From Kumtagia sp044326205 (GTDB lineage: Bacteria; Pseudomonadota; Alphaproteobacteria; Rhizobiales; Rhizobiaceae): a stretch of 64,000 bases of DNA. Both the position numbers and the translations under genes were made by a program. Positions 52,592-61,751 of this stretch are shown here, in pieces. The notes below the pieces were generated by a model. The model worked only from the letters and a program-made list of their open reading frames with translations. It was not told where the DNA came from and ran no database searches. Where the stretch lies: the NCBI RefSeq assembly GCF_044326205.1, contig NZ_JBIRCY010000037.1, positions 1-64,000 on the forward strand. Reading direction: 5' to 3'. Every line of letters starts with the position of its first letter. The stretch's first letter is position 1.

Positions 52592-54116
52592 CATCCTGCA
52601 CGCAAGGGAAAACGACGGCGCGATCGACCAGACGGTCTCGGCGCTGGAGATGCGCGGCATCGACAAGCGTTTCCCCGGCGTGGTCGCGCTCGACAATGTC
52701 GACCTGACGCTCGAGCCCGGAAAAGTCCACGCGCTGATGGGCGAGAACGGCGCCGGAAAATCGACGCTGATCAAGATCATGGCGGGCGTCTACGGCAAGG
52801 ATGCCGGCACCATCCGCATGCGTGGCCGGGACGTCGAGATCAAGTCGCCGTACGACAGCCTCAAGCAGGGCATCAAGGTCGTGTTCCAGGAGATCGCGCT
52901 GATCTCCGAGTTCACCGTCGCCGAGAACATTTTTCTCGAAGGCTATCCGACCGGCAGGGCCGGCTCGATCGACTGGAAGAAGATCCGTTCAGACTCCGCC
53001 GCGCTGTTCAAGCGCATCGGCTTCAATGTCGACCCGGCCGCGCGCACCGGCTCGCTGCCGGTCAGCCAGCAGCAGATGGTGGAGATCGCCCGCGCGCTGG
53101 CGCATGAGGCGCGCGTGGTGGTGATGGACGAGCCGACCTCGTCGCTGACGCCCAACGAGGTGTCGCTGCTGTTCGCCGTCATCCGCCGGCTGACCGGGCT
53201 CGGGATCGCGGTCGTCTATGTCAGCCACAAGCTCGACGAGGTTTTCGAGATCGCCGACACGGTGACGGTGCTGCGCGACGGCCGCCACATCTCGACCAAA
53301 CCGGTCGGCGAGCATACCAGCGACACGCTGATCCAGGACATGATCGGCCGGCGTATCGACAATCTGTTCCCGCGCAAGCGCGGCGCAGCCGGAACCAGGG
53401 TGGCGCTTTCGGTCGTGGGACTCAGCACGGCGAAGAAGTTGAAGGACGTGTCGTTCGAGGCGCGCGCCGGCGAGGTGCTCAGCTTCTTCGGGCTGATGGG
53501 CGCCGGGCGCACCGAACTGGCGAAGGCGATCGTCGGCTACGATCCGATCACAGCCGGCACGATCACGGTCGACGGCCAGCGGCTCGCCCCGCACGACACC
53601 AGGACGGGCGTGCGGCTCGGCATCGGCCTGCTCACCGAGGATCGCAAGACCGAGGGCCTGATGGCGGAACTGCCGGTATACCAGAACGCCAGCCTCGCCT
53701 CGCTCGGCGCTTTCGCCAGGTTCGGCTTCGTTGACAAGGCCAGGGAACGCAGGGCGGTGCAGGACTATGTCGACCGCTTCCGCATCCGGACGCCCAGCCT
53801 TTTCCAGCAGATCAAGAACCTGTCCGGCGGCAACCAGCAGAAGGTGCTGATCTCGCGCTGGCTGATGCGCGGCCTGAAGGTGATCGTCGTCGACGAGCCG
53901 ACCCGCGGCATCGACGTCGGCGCAAAGTCGGAAATCTTCGCGCTCATCGATCGGCTTGCCGGCGAGGGCCTCGCGGTGGTCATGATGACCTCGGAAATGC
54001 CCGAACTGCTCGGCCTGGCCGACCGCATCGCCGTGATGTGCGAGGGCCGGCTCACCGCCATGATGCCCCGCGACGAGGCCACCCAGGGGAAGATCCTCAA
54101 TGCGGCGATCGGGTGA
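52581..54116 (+). CDS. CUT2 ABC transporter ATPase (two-cassette, RbsA/MglA type)
   Basis: 511 aa with two nucleotide-binding domains. The first has Walker A GENGAGKST (about residue 56), Q-loop VVFQEI, a divergent signature (LPVSQQQMVEIARAL) and VVMDEPTSSL. The second (about 265-500) has a degenerate Walker A (GLMGAGRTEL), signature LSGGNQQK, VIVVDEPTRGIDVGAK. The degenerate second Walker A is usual for RbsA-type proteins. Starts inside the end of permease 1. Confidence 0.93.
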   Translation: MPADILHARENDGAIDQTVSALEMRGIDKRFPGVVALDNVDLTLEPGKVHALMGENGAGKSTLIKIMAGVYGKDAGTIRMRGRDVEIKSPYDSLKQGIKVVFQEIALISEFTVAENIFLEGYPTGRAGSIDWKKIRSDSAALFKRIGFNVDPAARTGSLPVSQQQMVEIARALAHEARVVVMDEPTSSLTPNEVSLLFAVIRRLTGLGIAVVYVSHKLDEVFEIADTVTVLRDGRHISTKPVGEHTSDTLIQDMIGRRIDNLFPRKRGAAGTRVALSVVGLSTAKKLKDVSFEARAGEVLSFFGLMGAGRTELAKAIVGYDPITAGTITVDGQRLAPHDTRTGVRLGIGLLTEDRKTEGLMAELPVYQNASLASLGAFARFGFVDKARERRAVQDYVDRFRIRTPSLFQQIKNLSGGNQQKVLISRWLMRGLKVIVVDEPTRGIDVGAKSEIFALIDRLAGEGLAVVMMTSEMPELLGLADRIAVMCEGRLTAMMPRDEATQGKILNAAIG

Positions 54117-54170
54117 GGTGATGATTCCCTTTATCGGCCTGAAGCTGCGGTCGTCGTGTTTAGCGGGCGA

Positions 54171-54313
54171 CCCCCACTCCGCCTCGCTTCGCTCGGCACC
54201 TCTCCCCCGATCGACGGGGGAGAGGAAGCGCCGGCCGCGCGACTTGGCGCCCTTCCTCTACCCCACGAAGTGGGGGAGAGGTGGCGAGCCCGAAGGGCGA
54301 GACGGAGTGGGGG
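54171..54313. repeat. compound palindromic intergenic element within the ABC operon
   Basis: Two internal hairpins (CCTCTCCCCC/GGGGGAGAGG at 54199-54225, and a looser one at 54255-54281) are nested inside imperfect outer arms (CCCCCACTCCGCCTCGC... at 54171 and its near reverse complement ending at 54313). It fills most of the 261-nt gap between the ATPase and permease 2. It looks like a dispersed rhizobial intergenic repeat. Confidence 0.8.
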
Positions 54314-54377
54314 AACGACCGGACAAGACGTCCACAATTGCCCCGGGATCGATCCGCTGCTCCGAAGGGAGAGAGCG

Positions 54378-55376
54378 ATGAGCGTTGCGCAGATGAGTTC
54401 CGCAAACAACGACGGCCCCTCCCTCCTCGCCCGCATCTTCGCGCGTCAGGAACTCGCGCTCCTGCTTTGCCTCATCCTCGTCATCGCCTTCTTCTCGTTC
54501 ACGGCGGAAAACTTCCTCTCCGTCCGCAACATGACCAACGTGCTCGGCCAGGCCTCGCTGGCGCTGACCGCCGGCATAGGCTGCGCCATCGTCTTCATGT
54601 CGGGCGAGGTCGATATCTCGATCGGCTCGCTGCTCGCCGCCATCGCGCTGCCGCTGATCCTCATCATGAACGCCACCGGCTCGCTGGCGCTCGGCATCGG
54701 CGGCGCGCTGCTGCTCGGCCTGATCATCGGCTCGGTCAACGGCTACCTGACTGCCTATGCCGGCATCAATTCGCTGATCGTGACGCTTGGCACGATGTTC
54801 ATCCTGCGCGGCGGCGTTTATCTCTACACCGGCCAGCGCGCCATCCCCGACGACGCAGCGCTGGACAGCTTCATAGCGCTGTCGGACGGCCGCCTGTTCA
54901 ACGTCATCCCCTATTCGGCGGTGATCGCGCTGATCCTGCTTTTCGGCTTCGCCTACATGATGCGGCACCGGCCCTTCGGGCGGCAGATCTACGCCGTTGG
55001 CGGCAATCCGGAAGTGGCGCGGCTGGCCGGCTACGACGTGCGTCGCGTCAAGTTCGTCTGCTTCCTGATCAGCTCGCTGCTGGCGACGGTGGCCGGCATC
55101 ATCCTGGCAGCGCGCGTCGGCTCGGCGCAGCACACGGCCGGCCTCAATTTCGAGTTCCAGGTGGTGGCGGCGACGGTGCTCGGCGGCGTCAGCCTCGCCG
55201 GCGGCATAGGCAGCCTGTGGGGCATGGCGCTCGGCGTGCTGATCCTGCAGTTCCTTTCCAACGGGCTGCGCGGGCTCGGTCTGCCGACCGAGTGGCAACT
55301 GGTCATCACCGGCATGATCATCATCGCCGCCGTCGCCTTCGACGAGGCGAAGCGCCGGCGTGCGAACGGAGGCTGA
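54378..55376 (+). CDS. CUT2 ABC transporter permease 2
   Basis: A 332-aa RbsC-type permease with the same layout as permease 1 (FMSGEVDISIGSLLAAIALP near residue 80; YAVGGNPEVARLAGYDVRRVKF near 215). The pair suggests a heterodimeric channel. The start at 54378 follows GGGAGAG. Next to the SDR gene with a 1-nt gap. Confidence 0.92.
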   Translation: MSVAQMSSANNDGPSLLARIFARQELALLLCLILVIAFFSFTAENFLSVRNMTNVLGQASLALTAGIGCAIVFMSGEVDISIGSLLAAIALPLILIMNATGSLALGIGGALLLGLIIGSVNGYLTAYAGINSLIVTLGTMFILRGGVYLYTGQRAIPDDAALDSFIALSDGRLFNVIPYSAVIALILLFGFAYMMRHRPFGRQIYAVGGNPEVARLAGYDVRRVKFVCFLISSLLATVAGIILAARVGSAQHTAGLNFEFQVVAATVLGGVSLAGGIGSLWGMALGVLILQFLSNGLRGLGLPTEWQLVITGMIIIAAVAFDEAKRRRANGG

Positions 55377-55377
55377 C

Positions 55378-56163
55378 ATGGCGCGTCTCAAGGGCAAAAC
55401 CGCGGTTATCACGGGTGCCGCCGACGGTATCGGCCACGCCATAACCGAAGCCATGGCCCGCGAGGGCGCGCATGTCTTTTTGGGCGACATAGCCGACGCG
55501 CAGGGTGAAAAATTCGCCGCCGAACTGCGCGCCGCCGGCCATCAGGCTGACTACGTTCATTGCGACGTCTCAGAGGAAGCCGACATCGCCAACCTGGTCG
55601 CGACCGCCGTCGCAAAAACGGGGCGTCTCGACATATTGGTGAACAACGCAGCAATCGCCATCGGCGGCATGCCCGTCCACGAAATGACCGACGAGCAGTG
55701 GCATCGGCTGATCGCGGTCAACCTCACCAGTGTCTTCCGCGGCTGCAAATATGCGATCCCCCACATGATCGCCCAAAGATCCGGCGCGATCATCAACATG
55801 GCCTCCGCCCAGGGCCATATCGGCCTCGACGGCTGGACCGCCTATGCCGGCGCCAAGGGCGCGGTGATGGCGATGACGCGGCAGATGGCGGTGGAGTTCG
55901 GCCCGCTCAACATCCGCGTCAATTCGATCTCGCCCGGCACCATCAACACGCCGATGAACGACAAGCTGATCAAGGAGATCGGCGGCAATTTGTCGAAGGC
56001 GTGGGTGAAGATGCACCCCATCGGCCGCATCGGCGAGCCATCCGAAGTGGCGGAAGCTGCCGTTTATCTCGCCTCCGACGCCGCCGGCTTCACCACCGGC
56101 ATCGACCTGCGCGTCGACGGCGGCCTGACGGCCGCGCCGCGCTACGTTCCCGACCTGCTTTGA
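55378..56163 (+). CDS. SDR-family oxidoreductase
   Basis: 261 aa: TGAADGIGHAI nucleotide loop, NNAAIA, Ser in NMASAQGH, YAGAKGA active site, and RVDGGLTA at the C-terminus. Complete catalytic set. Only 1 nt separates it from the permease stop, so it is within the same transcript. Probably oxidises a hydroxyl of the imported compound; substrate unknown. Confidence 0.92.
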   Translation: MARLKGKTAVITGAADGIGHAITEAMAREGAHVFLGDIADAQGEKFAAELRAAGHQADYVHCDVSEEADIANLVATAVAKTGRLDILVNNAAIAIGGMPVHEMTDEQWHRLIAVNLTSVFRGCKYAIPHMIAQRSGAIINMASAQGHIGLDGWTAYAGAKGAVMAMTRQMAVEFGPLNIRVNSISPGTINTPMNDKLIKEIGGNLSKAWVKMHPIGRIGEPSEVAEAAVYLASDAAGFTTGIDLRVDGGLTAAPRYVPDLL

Positions 56164-56181
56164 AAGACCAAGAGAACCGAT

Positions 56182-57387
56182 ATGGCAAAGGCCCTCGAAG
56201 GCGTCCGCATCCTCGATTTCAGCCACCTGCTGCAGGGGCCGTTCGCCACGCAACTGCTCGGCGACATGGGCGCCGACGTCATCAAGATCGAACGCGCCGG
56301 CTCGGGCGACATGTTCCGCGGCATGACCTTCTTCGCCAAATGGGTCGGCGGTTCCGAAAGCCCGAACTTTCTGGCCTGGAACCGCAACAAGCGCTCCATC
56401 GCGCTCAACCTGAAGAGCCGAAAAGTGCATGCCGTCATCATGGACATGGCCAAGGGCGCCGACGTGGTGGTGCAGAATTTCCGGCCCGGCGTGCTGGCAA
56501 AGCTCGGCTACGGCTACGAGGATTTCAAGGCCGTCAACCCGCGCATCATCTACTGCTCAGGCTCCGGTTACGGTGAGGAGGGTCCCTATGTCGACCGCCC
56601 CGGCCAGGACATGCTGATCCAGGGCCTCGCAGGTCTGATCGCCAATACCGGGCGCGGCGACCAGGCTCCGGTGCCGGCGGGCGCCGGTCTCGCCGACCAG
56701 ATCGGCGCCATGAACATGGTCTACGGCATCCTGTCGGCGCTCTATTACCGCGAGAAGACCGGCAAGGGGCAGAAGATCGAGGTGAACCTGCTGGCCGGCA
56801 TGCTGGCGCATCTCAACCAGGAATATGTCGCCGTTCTCAATCTCGGCGAGGATTTTGTCCGTCCGAATTCCGGCATCGGCCATCCCGGCATGCAGGCCCC
56901 TTTCGGCATCTACGAAGCAAGGGACGGCGGCTATGTCTCGATCGCTATGAGCCCGTTCAAGGCGCTGTACACGGTTCTCGATGCGCCGCATCTCGCCGTC
57001 TACGACGATTTGAAAACCCTGTTCGACAAGCGCGACGAGGTTTTCGAGAAGGTCAACGCCGAGACGAAGAAGTTCTCCACGCAGGATCTGCTCGCCCGGC
57101 TGCTGGCCGCCGACATCTGGTGCGCCGAGGTCAAGGACATCCGACGCGCGGCGGAGGATCCGCAGGTCACGCATATGGGTATGATCGCCAGCTACGATCA
57201 CCCGCGCGGCGGCAAGGTCAGGGTCGTGGCGCCGGCGGTGAGGATGAGCGAGACGCCGGCGTCGATCGAGCGTCCCGCGCCGCTGGTCGGCCAGCATGGG
57301 CGCGAGATCCTGGCCGAGTTCGGTTTTTCCAGGGAAGACATCGCGGCGCTGGAAGCCTCGGGCGACATGACCGTGGAAGCGGCGTGA
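56182..57387 (+). CDS. CaiB/BaiF (class III) CoA-transferase
   Basis: A 401-aa class III CoA-transferase: ILDFSHLLQGPFATQLLGDMGADVIKIE at the N-terminus is the family hallmark; the acyl-accepting Asp is in GLADQIGAMNMVYGIL; C-terminal PVR/APAVRMSETPA part is usual. It exchanges CoA between a donor and a carboxylic acid. In an operon with crotonase and SDR it likely activates the substrate acid. Starts 18 nt after the SDR. Confidence 0.92.
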   Translation: MAKALEGVRILDFSHLLQGPFATQLLGDMGADVIKIERAGSGDMFRGMTFFAKWVGGSESPNFLAWNRNKRSIALNLKSRKVHAVIMDMAKGADVVVQNFRPGVLAKLGYGYEDFKAVNPRIIYCSGSGYGEEGPYVDRPGQDMLIQGLAGLIANTGRGDQAPVPAGAGLADQIGAMNMVYGILSALYYREKTGKGQKIEVNLLAGMLAHLNQEYVAVLNLGEDFVRPNSGIGHPGMQAPFGIYEARDGGYVSIAMSPFKALYTVLDAPHLAVYDDLKTLFDKRDEVFEKVNAETKKFSTQDLLARLLAADIWCAEVKDIRRAAEDPQVTHMGMIASYDHPRGGKVRVVAPAVRMSETPASIERPAPLVGQHGREILAEFGFSREDIAALEASGDMTVEAA

Positions 57388-57389
57388 GC

Positions 57390-58178
57390 ATGGGCGCCTG
57401 GCAGACCCTGACGGTCGAGCAAACAGGCCGCGTCGCCGTCGTCACCTTCCGGCGCGCCGACCAGCTCAATGCCATGAACCGGCTGATGCAGAGGGAGATC
57501 ACGTCCGCTTTCGAGGCGCTGTCCGTGGATGATGGCGTCGGCGCGATTGTCGTGACCGGCGAGGGGCGCGGCTTCATGGCCGGCGCCGACATCAAGGAGT
57601 ACGCCGCGCAGAGCGCGCCCGAATTCGACAGCTTTCAGGCGGCTGGCACGCGCATGTATGCTTCGATCGAGGACAACCGCAAACCCGTTATCGCCGCCGT
57701 CAACGGCTTCGCGCTGGGGGGCGGCATGGAACTGGTCCTGTGCTGCGACATCGTGATCGCCAACCAGTACGCAAAGCTAGGCCTGCCCGAGATCAAGCTC
57801 GGACTGATCCCCGGCGGCGGCGGCACGCAGCGCAGCGTCGCCAAACTCGGCCGCAACCGCGCCAATTTCCTGCTGATGACCGGCGCCATCGTGCCCGCCT
57901 CCGAATTCGTCGAGGCAGGACTGGTCAACGAGATCGTCGACGCCGAGAAGCTGATGGCGCGGGCGCTGGAACTGGCCGCGATGATCGCCGCCGAGCCCGC
58001 CGGCGCGGTCGAGGGGCTGAAGCGGCTGACGGCCCATGCTGTGTCGGGCGACCTCGCCGGCGGCCTCGCCACGGAACGCGACATCCTCGGCGAACTCTAT
58101 CGTGGCGAGATCGGGCAGCGGCGCGTGCGCGAATTTGCCGAGAAGAGCGCCGGGCGGGCCGCGAAGGCGAAGCCGTGA
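57390..58178 (+). CDS. enoyl-CoA hydratase/isomerase (crotonase) family protein
   Basis: 262 aa: oxyanion-hole segment GRGFMAGADIKEYA, FALGGGMELVLCCDIVIA with the first catalytic Glu, and LGLPEIKLGLIPGGGGTQR with the second. Both catalytic Glu are present, consistent with hydratase activity. The start ATG at 57390 is chosen; a GTG 6 nt earlier overlaps the CaiB stop. Its stop overlaps the following GTG start (GTGA). Confidence 0.92.
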   Translation: MGAWQTLTVEQTGRVAVVTFRRADQLNAMNRLMQREITSAFEALSVDDGVGAIVVTGEGRGFMAGADIKEYAAQSAPEFDSFQAAGTRMYASIEDNRKPVIAAVNGFALGGGMELVLCCDIVIANQYAKLGLPEIKLGLIPGGGGTQRSVAKLGRNRANFLLMTGAIVPASEFVEAGLVNEIVDAEKLMARALELAAMIAAEPAGAVEGLKRLTAHAVSGDLAGGLATERDILGELYRGEIGQRRVREFAEKSAGRAAKAKP

Positions 58179-60010
58179 CTTCGGCAGGCGAGAGCGGCCA
58201 CGCAACAATCTCGCTGGTCAAGCCGAACCGGCCGCGTTTCCTGGAGGTCGAGGAACTGGCCGCAATGGTGCGTCCCGGTGAGACGTTCGGCGTCGGCGGC
58301 CATCACTTCGCGCGCCTGCCGATCGCCCTGCTGCGCGCCATCGGCCGGAGCGGCGTCAGGGATTTGCGCTACGTGTCGTGGGCCGGCGGGTTGCCGCTCG
58401 AACTGCTGCTGGAGGCGGGTGCGGTCGCCGACATCGACATCTGCTTTTCCAGCCTCGACATCTTCGGTCTGCCGCCGCGTTTTCGCACCGCCGCCGAGAC
58501 CGGCGCCTTGCCGGTGCGCGACTGGACGGCGCTCGCCATGATCCAGGCCCTGCGCGCCGCGCAGCAGAACCTGCCGTCGATGCCGTTCCAGCTTCCCGAG
58601 GGATCGGACATGCTGGCGCGCATCCCCGGCGCGATGACCGCCTCCGATCCCGTTACCGGCGAGACAGTTAGCGTCATTCCCGCATTGCGTATCGACACAT
58701 TCGTCGTCCATGCCCAGCGCGCCGACGAGAGCGGCAATGTTCAAATCATCGGGCCGCGTGCGCTGGACTTCGCCATGGCGGGCGCGGCGCGCCAAGTGCT
58801 GGTCACGGTCGAGGAGGTCGTTCCGGTTGGCGCGCTGCGCAGCGACGGCCGCCAGAGCATTTTTACCCGCAATCAGGTTTCGGCCATCGCGCTCGCGCCG
58901 GGCGGCGCCTGGCCCGCTTCTTGTCTCCCGTTCTACGTGACCGATTTTCTCGCCCTGTCTGGCGCATTCGACGCCAAGGATATCCCGCTGGCCAAAAGCC
59001 TTACCCCTCCACCCGGCGGCGTTCCGAAAATCCTCCGTGAGGCCGCGAAGATTCATGCCGGCACCGTCGTGACGCTTCAGGCGCAGGCGCTGCGGACCCC
59101 CGCCATCCGGCGGAACGTGCCGGAAGCATCCATCGACGAGATCATCGCGGCGCGCATCGCCGCCGAACTCGGCAACGACAGTTTCGCCAGCGCCGGAGCG
59201 GTGTCGCCGCTGGCCAACGTCGCCTACCGCCTGGCCAAGGCCACGCACGCGCCGGACATGATTATCGCCACGATGAGCTGCGGCCATCTCGACATCGCGC
59301 CGAGCCCGATGATCTTGTCGCTGATCGAAAGCCTAGACGCCGAGACGGCCGTGGCGCATGCCGGCGGCGACGATACCTATTCGACCTATTACCAGGCCGG
59401 CGCGGTGACCCATGAGATCGTCGCCGCCGCGCAGGTCGACCGCCGCGGCCGCGTCAACACCATCCGGTTGCGCAAGCGCGACGGCGGCATCATCCGGCTG
59501 CCCGGCCAGGGCGGCATGGCCGATGTCGCCAACATGCATCGCGACTATCTGCTCTACGTCACAAGGCATTCGGCCCAGTCGATCGTGGAAAAGGTCGAGA
59601 TCGCCAGCTCGGCGCGCGGCCTCCTGACCGAAGCCGAACGCGAGCCGCACGGTTACCGGACGGGCAAGGCGCTGGTGTTCACCGATCTCTGCGTCTTCAA
59701 GCTCGAGCCTGCGACCCGCGAACTGATGGTCATCGAGACCATGCCGGGCGTCACGCGCCGGCAGATCGAGGACGCCACCGGCTTCGCGGTAGAATTCGAT
59801 GCCGATTGCCGCGAGACCGCAATCCCGTCCACCGAGACGCTCCGCATCCTGCGGGAGCGCATCGATCCGCTCGGCCTGCGCCGGCTGGAATTCGTCAGCG
59901 CAAAGGAGCGCGGGGCGCTGATCGCCGAAATTCTCGCCACCGACCGCGCCGTGGTCGAGCGCTGCATCGCCGCACAGGCGTCGTCCCACACCGAAGCCGA
60001 TCGGAGGTGA
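58175..60010 (+). CDS. fused class I CoA-transferase-like protein, lacks the usual catalytic Glu motif
   Basis: 611 aa: an alpha-like half (about 20-290, GctA/IpdA style: GVGGHHFARLPIALLRAIG, YVSWAGGLPLELLLEAG, PRFRTAAETGALPVRDW) and a beta-like half (about 318-600, IDEIIAARIAAELGNDSF, THAPDMIIATMSCGHLD). In ordinary class I CoA-transferases the beta subunit carries a Glu in a (Y)ESG-type motif at the position that here reads TMSCG (367-370). IpdAB-type ring-opening hydrolases share this fold but use a Glu in the alpha part, and E108 in AAETG could fill that role. I assign the fold with confidence, the reaction without. Start GTG overlaps the crotonase stop. Confidence 0.8.
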   Translation: MTSAGESGHATISLVKPNRPRFLEVEELAAMVRPGETFGVGGHHFARLPIALLRAIGRSGVRDLRYVSWAGGLPLELLLEAGAVADIDICFSSLDIFGLPPRFRTAAETGALPVRDWTALAMIQALRAAQQNLPSMPFQLPEGSDMLARIPGAMTASDPVTGETVSVIPALRIDTFVVHAQRADESGNVQIIGPRALDFAMAGAARQVLVTVEEVVPVGALRSDGRQSIFTRNQVSAIALAPGGAWPASCLPFYVTDFLALSGAFDAKDIPLAKSLTPPPGGVPKILREAAKIHAGTVVTLQAQALRTPAIRRNVPEASIDEIIAARIAAELGNDSFASAGAVSPLANVAYRLAKATHAPDMIIATMSCGHLDIAPSPMILSLIESLDAETAVAHAGGDDTYSTYYQAGAVTHEIVAAAQVDRRGRVNTIRLRKRDGGIIRLPGQGGMADVANMHRDYLLYVTRHSAQSIVEKVEIASSARGLLTEAEREPHGYRTGKALVFTDLCVFKLEPATRELMVIETMPGVTRRQIEDATGFAVEFDADCRETAIPSTETLRILRERIDPLGLRRLEFVSAKERGALIAEILATDRAVVERCIAAQASSHTEADRR

Positions 60011-60015
60011 ACCCC

Positions 60016-60855
60016 ATGGCAAAGCCGCTGCTCGACATGTCCGCCGCAAAGGTCTTCTTCAACGGCATCTTCAGCGAGCCGCGCGTCGCGCATCCGGAAG
60101 GCGTGGCCGTCCACAGTGACGGCTCGATCTGGTGCGGCACCGAGACCGGAGACCTTCTGCGGTTGGCCGCCGACGCAAGTTCCGTCGAGCGGATGGGCGC
60201 CACCGGCGGCTTCCTTCTCGGCATCGCCTTCGACAGTGCCGGCAACTGTTTTGCCTGCGACCTCAGGCACGCGACAATTTTCCGCCGGGATGCCGCCACC
60301 GGGCGCATGGACGGTTTCGCAGCGTCCGGCATCCGCGTGCCGAACTATCCGGTTATCGACGAGCTAAACGGCTGGCTCTACGTGTCGGACAGCGTCGGGC
60401 AGCACAATCGCTCGGGAATCTTCCGCTACGATCTCGCCACCGGCGAAGGTGGCCTGTGGTGCCGCGAAACGATGTCCTTCGCCAACGGCATGGCGATGGC
60501 GCCTGACGGCAAGGGGCTTTACGTGGTCGAAAGCGACGCCGCCTGTGTCAGCTACGTGCCGATCCTAGAAGACGGCGCGGCCGGGCCGAAGCAGATGGTT
60601 GTCGATCAGGTGCGCAACGTTCCCGACGGTCTGGCCTTTGCCCCGGACGGCTCGCTGTTCATCTCGTGCTACGAGCCCAGCCGCATCTATCGCTGGCGCC
60701 GGGATCGCGGGCTGGAAACGCTGATCGAGGATTCTGCGGCCACCACCATCGCCCACCCCACCAACATCGCCTTCAAGGGCGAAAAACTCTACACGGCCAA
60801 TCTCGGCCGCTGGCACATCACCGAGATCGATCTGTCTTCGCTTGGTCCGGCTTGA
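60016..60855 (+). CDS. SMP-30/gluconolactonase family protein
   Basis: A 279-aa six-bladed propeller of the SGL family. Metal ligands expected: Glu in HPEGVAVH, Asn in FANGMAMAPDG or PNYPVID, Asp in NVPDGLAFAPDG. Catalyses hydrolysis of sugar or aromatic lactones. The last gene of the locus, 5 nt after the CoA-transferase-like gene. It suggests a lactone appears somewhere in the pathway. Confidence 0.9.
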   Translation: MAKPLLDMSAAKVFFNGIFSEPRVAHPEGVAVHSDGSIWCGTETGDLLRLAADASSVERMGATGGFLLGIAFDSAGNCFACDLRHATIFRRDAATGRMDGFAASGIRVPNYPVIDELNGWLYVSDSVGQHNRSGIFRYDLATGEGGLWCRETMSFANGMAMAPDGKGLYVVESDAACVSYVPILEDGAAGPKQMVVDQVRNVPDGLAFAPDGSLFISCYEPSRIYRWRRDRGLETLIEDSAATTIAHPTNIAFKGEKLYTANLGRWHITEIDLSSLGPA

Positions 60856-60985
60856 AGATCGGCTGACGCGCCGCATGCCTGGGGCAGGAGTCCGCTGAAT
60901 TCGGGCAGGCAACCGGCAGGCCAAATTCGGCACGGAAGCTGTCGCAGCAAGAGGCGATCCGTCCAATGATCCCGGGAGCTTCGAA

Positions 60986-61060
<75 letters not shown>

Positions 61061-61198
61061 ATTCGAATGCCGCGCATACACCATTTTTGATCTGGCGCGT
61101 CAATAGCGGCCTGTGGGTCTATTTTGCCGGAAACCGCCCTTCCCGCCGTTCGCCGCGCAATCGTTGTACGGCCGGCGAAGGATGCCGTTGCGGCAGGC

Positions 61199-61561
61199 TC
61201 AGGCGGCGTGCAGCATCTTTTCGACCTCGTTGACGAGGTCGCGCAGGTGGAACGGCTTCGACAGGATCTTTGCATCCTTCGGGGCCTTCGAATCGGGGTT
61301 CAGGGCCACCGCCGCGAAACCGGTGATGAACATCACCTTCAGGTCGGGGTCGATCTCGGTGGCGCGGCGGGCGAGCTCGATGCCGTCCATCTCGGGCATG
61401 ACGATGTCGGTCAAAAGCAGCGAGAAGGGCTCTTCGCGCAGCCTCTCGTAAGCGCTGGCGCCGTTGTCGAAATCGCTGACGTCGTATCCCGCCCGCTCCA
61501 GCGCCTTCACCAGAAACCGGCGCATGTCGTTGTCGTCTTCCGCGAGAAGAATGCGTGCCAT
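61199..61561 (-). CDS. cpdR: CpdR-like single-domain response regulator
   Basis: 120 aa: a lone receiver with acidic EDD at 8-10, phospho-acceptor D52 in LLLTDIVMPEMDGIEL and Lys in ILSKPFHLRDLV, with MARILLAEDDNDMRRFL typical of CpdR. In Caulobacter and rhizobia CpdR guides ClpXP to degrade cell-cycle proteins when not phosphorylated. The start at 61561 is the conserved Met, after GGGACAAG; an earlier Met 15 nt upstream overlaps the site. Confidence 0.88.
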   Translation of the reverse strand: MARILLAEDDNDMRRFLVKALERAGYDVSDFDNGASAYERLREEPFSLLLTDIVMPEMDGIELARRATEIDPDLKVMFITGFAAVALNPDSKAPKDAKILSKPFHLRDLVNEVEKMLHAA

Positions 61562-61751
61562 CTTGTCCCGTCCCAATCGGATCGCCGCGCAGCCCGGGCC
61601 GCCCGTTAACCATTTCTGTATATGAAGTGCCGGGGGTAAATATCAAGTGAATGCTACCCTTTCGGCGTATGCGCCAAAGCTGGACATGGGCGGCGTCAAA
61701 TGGCAGTTTCGCAGGCATGGTCTATGCAGTTCAGGGTCCGGAGCAGCGTAA

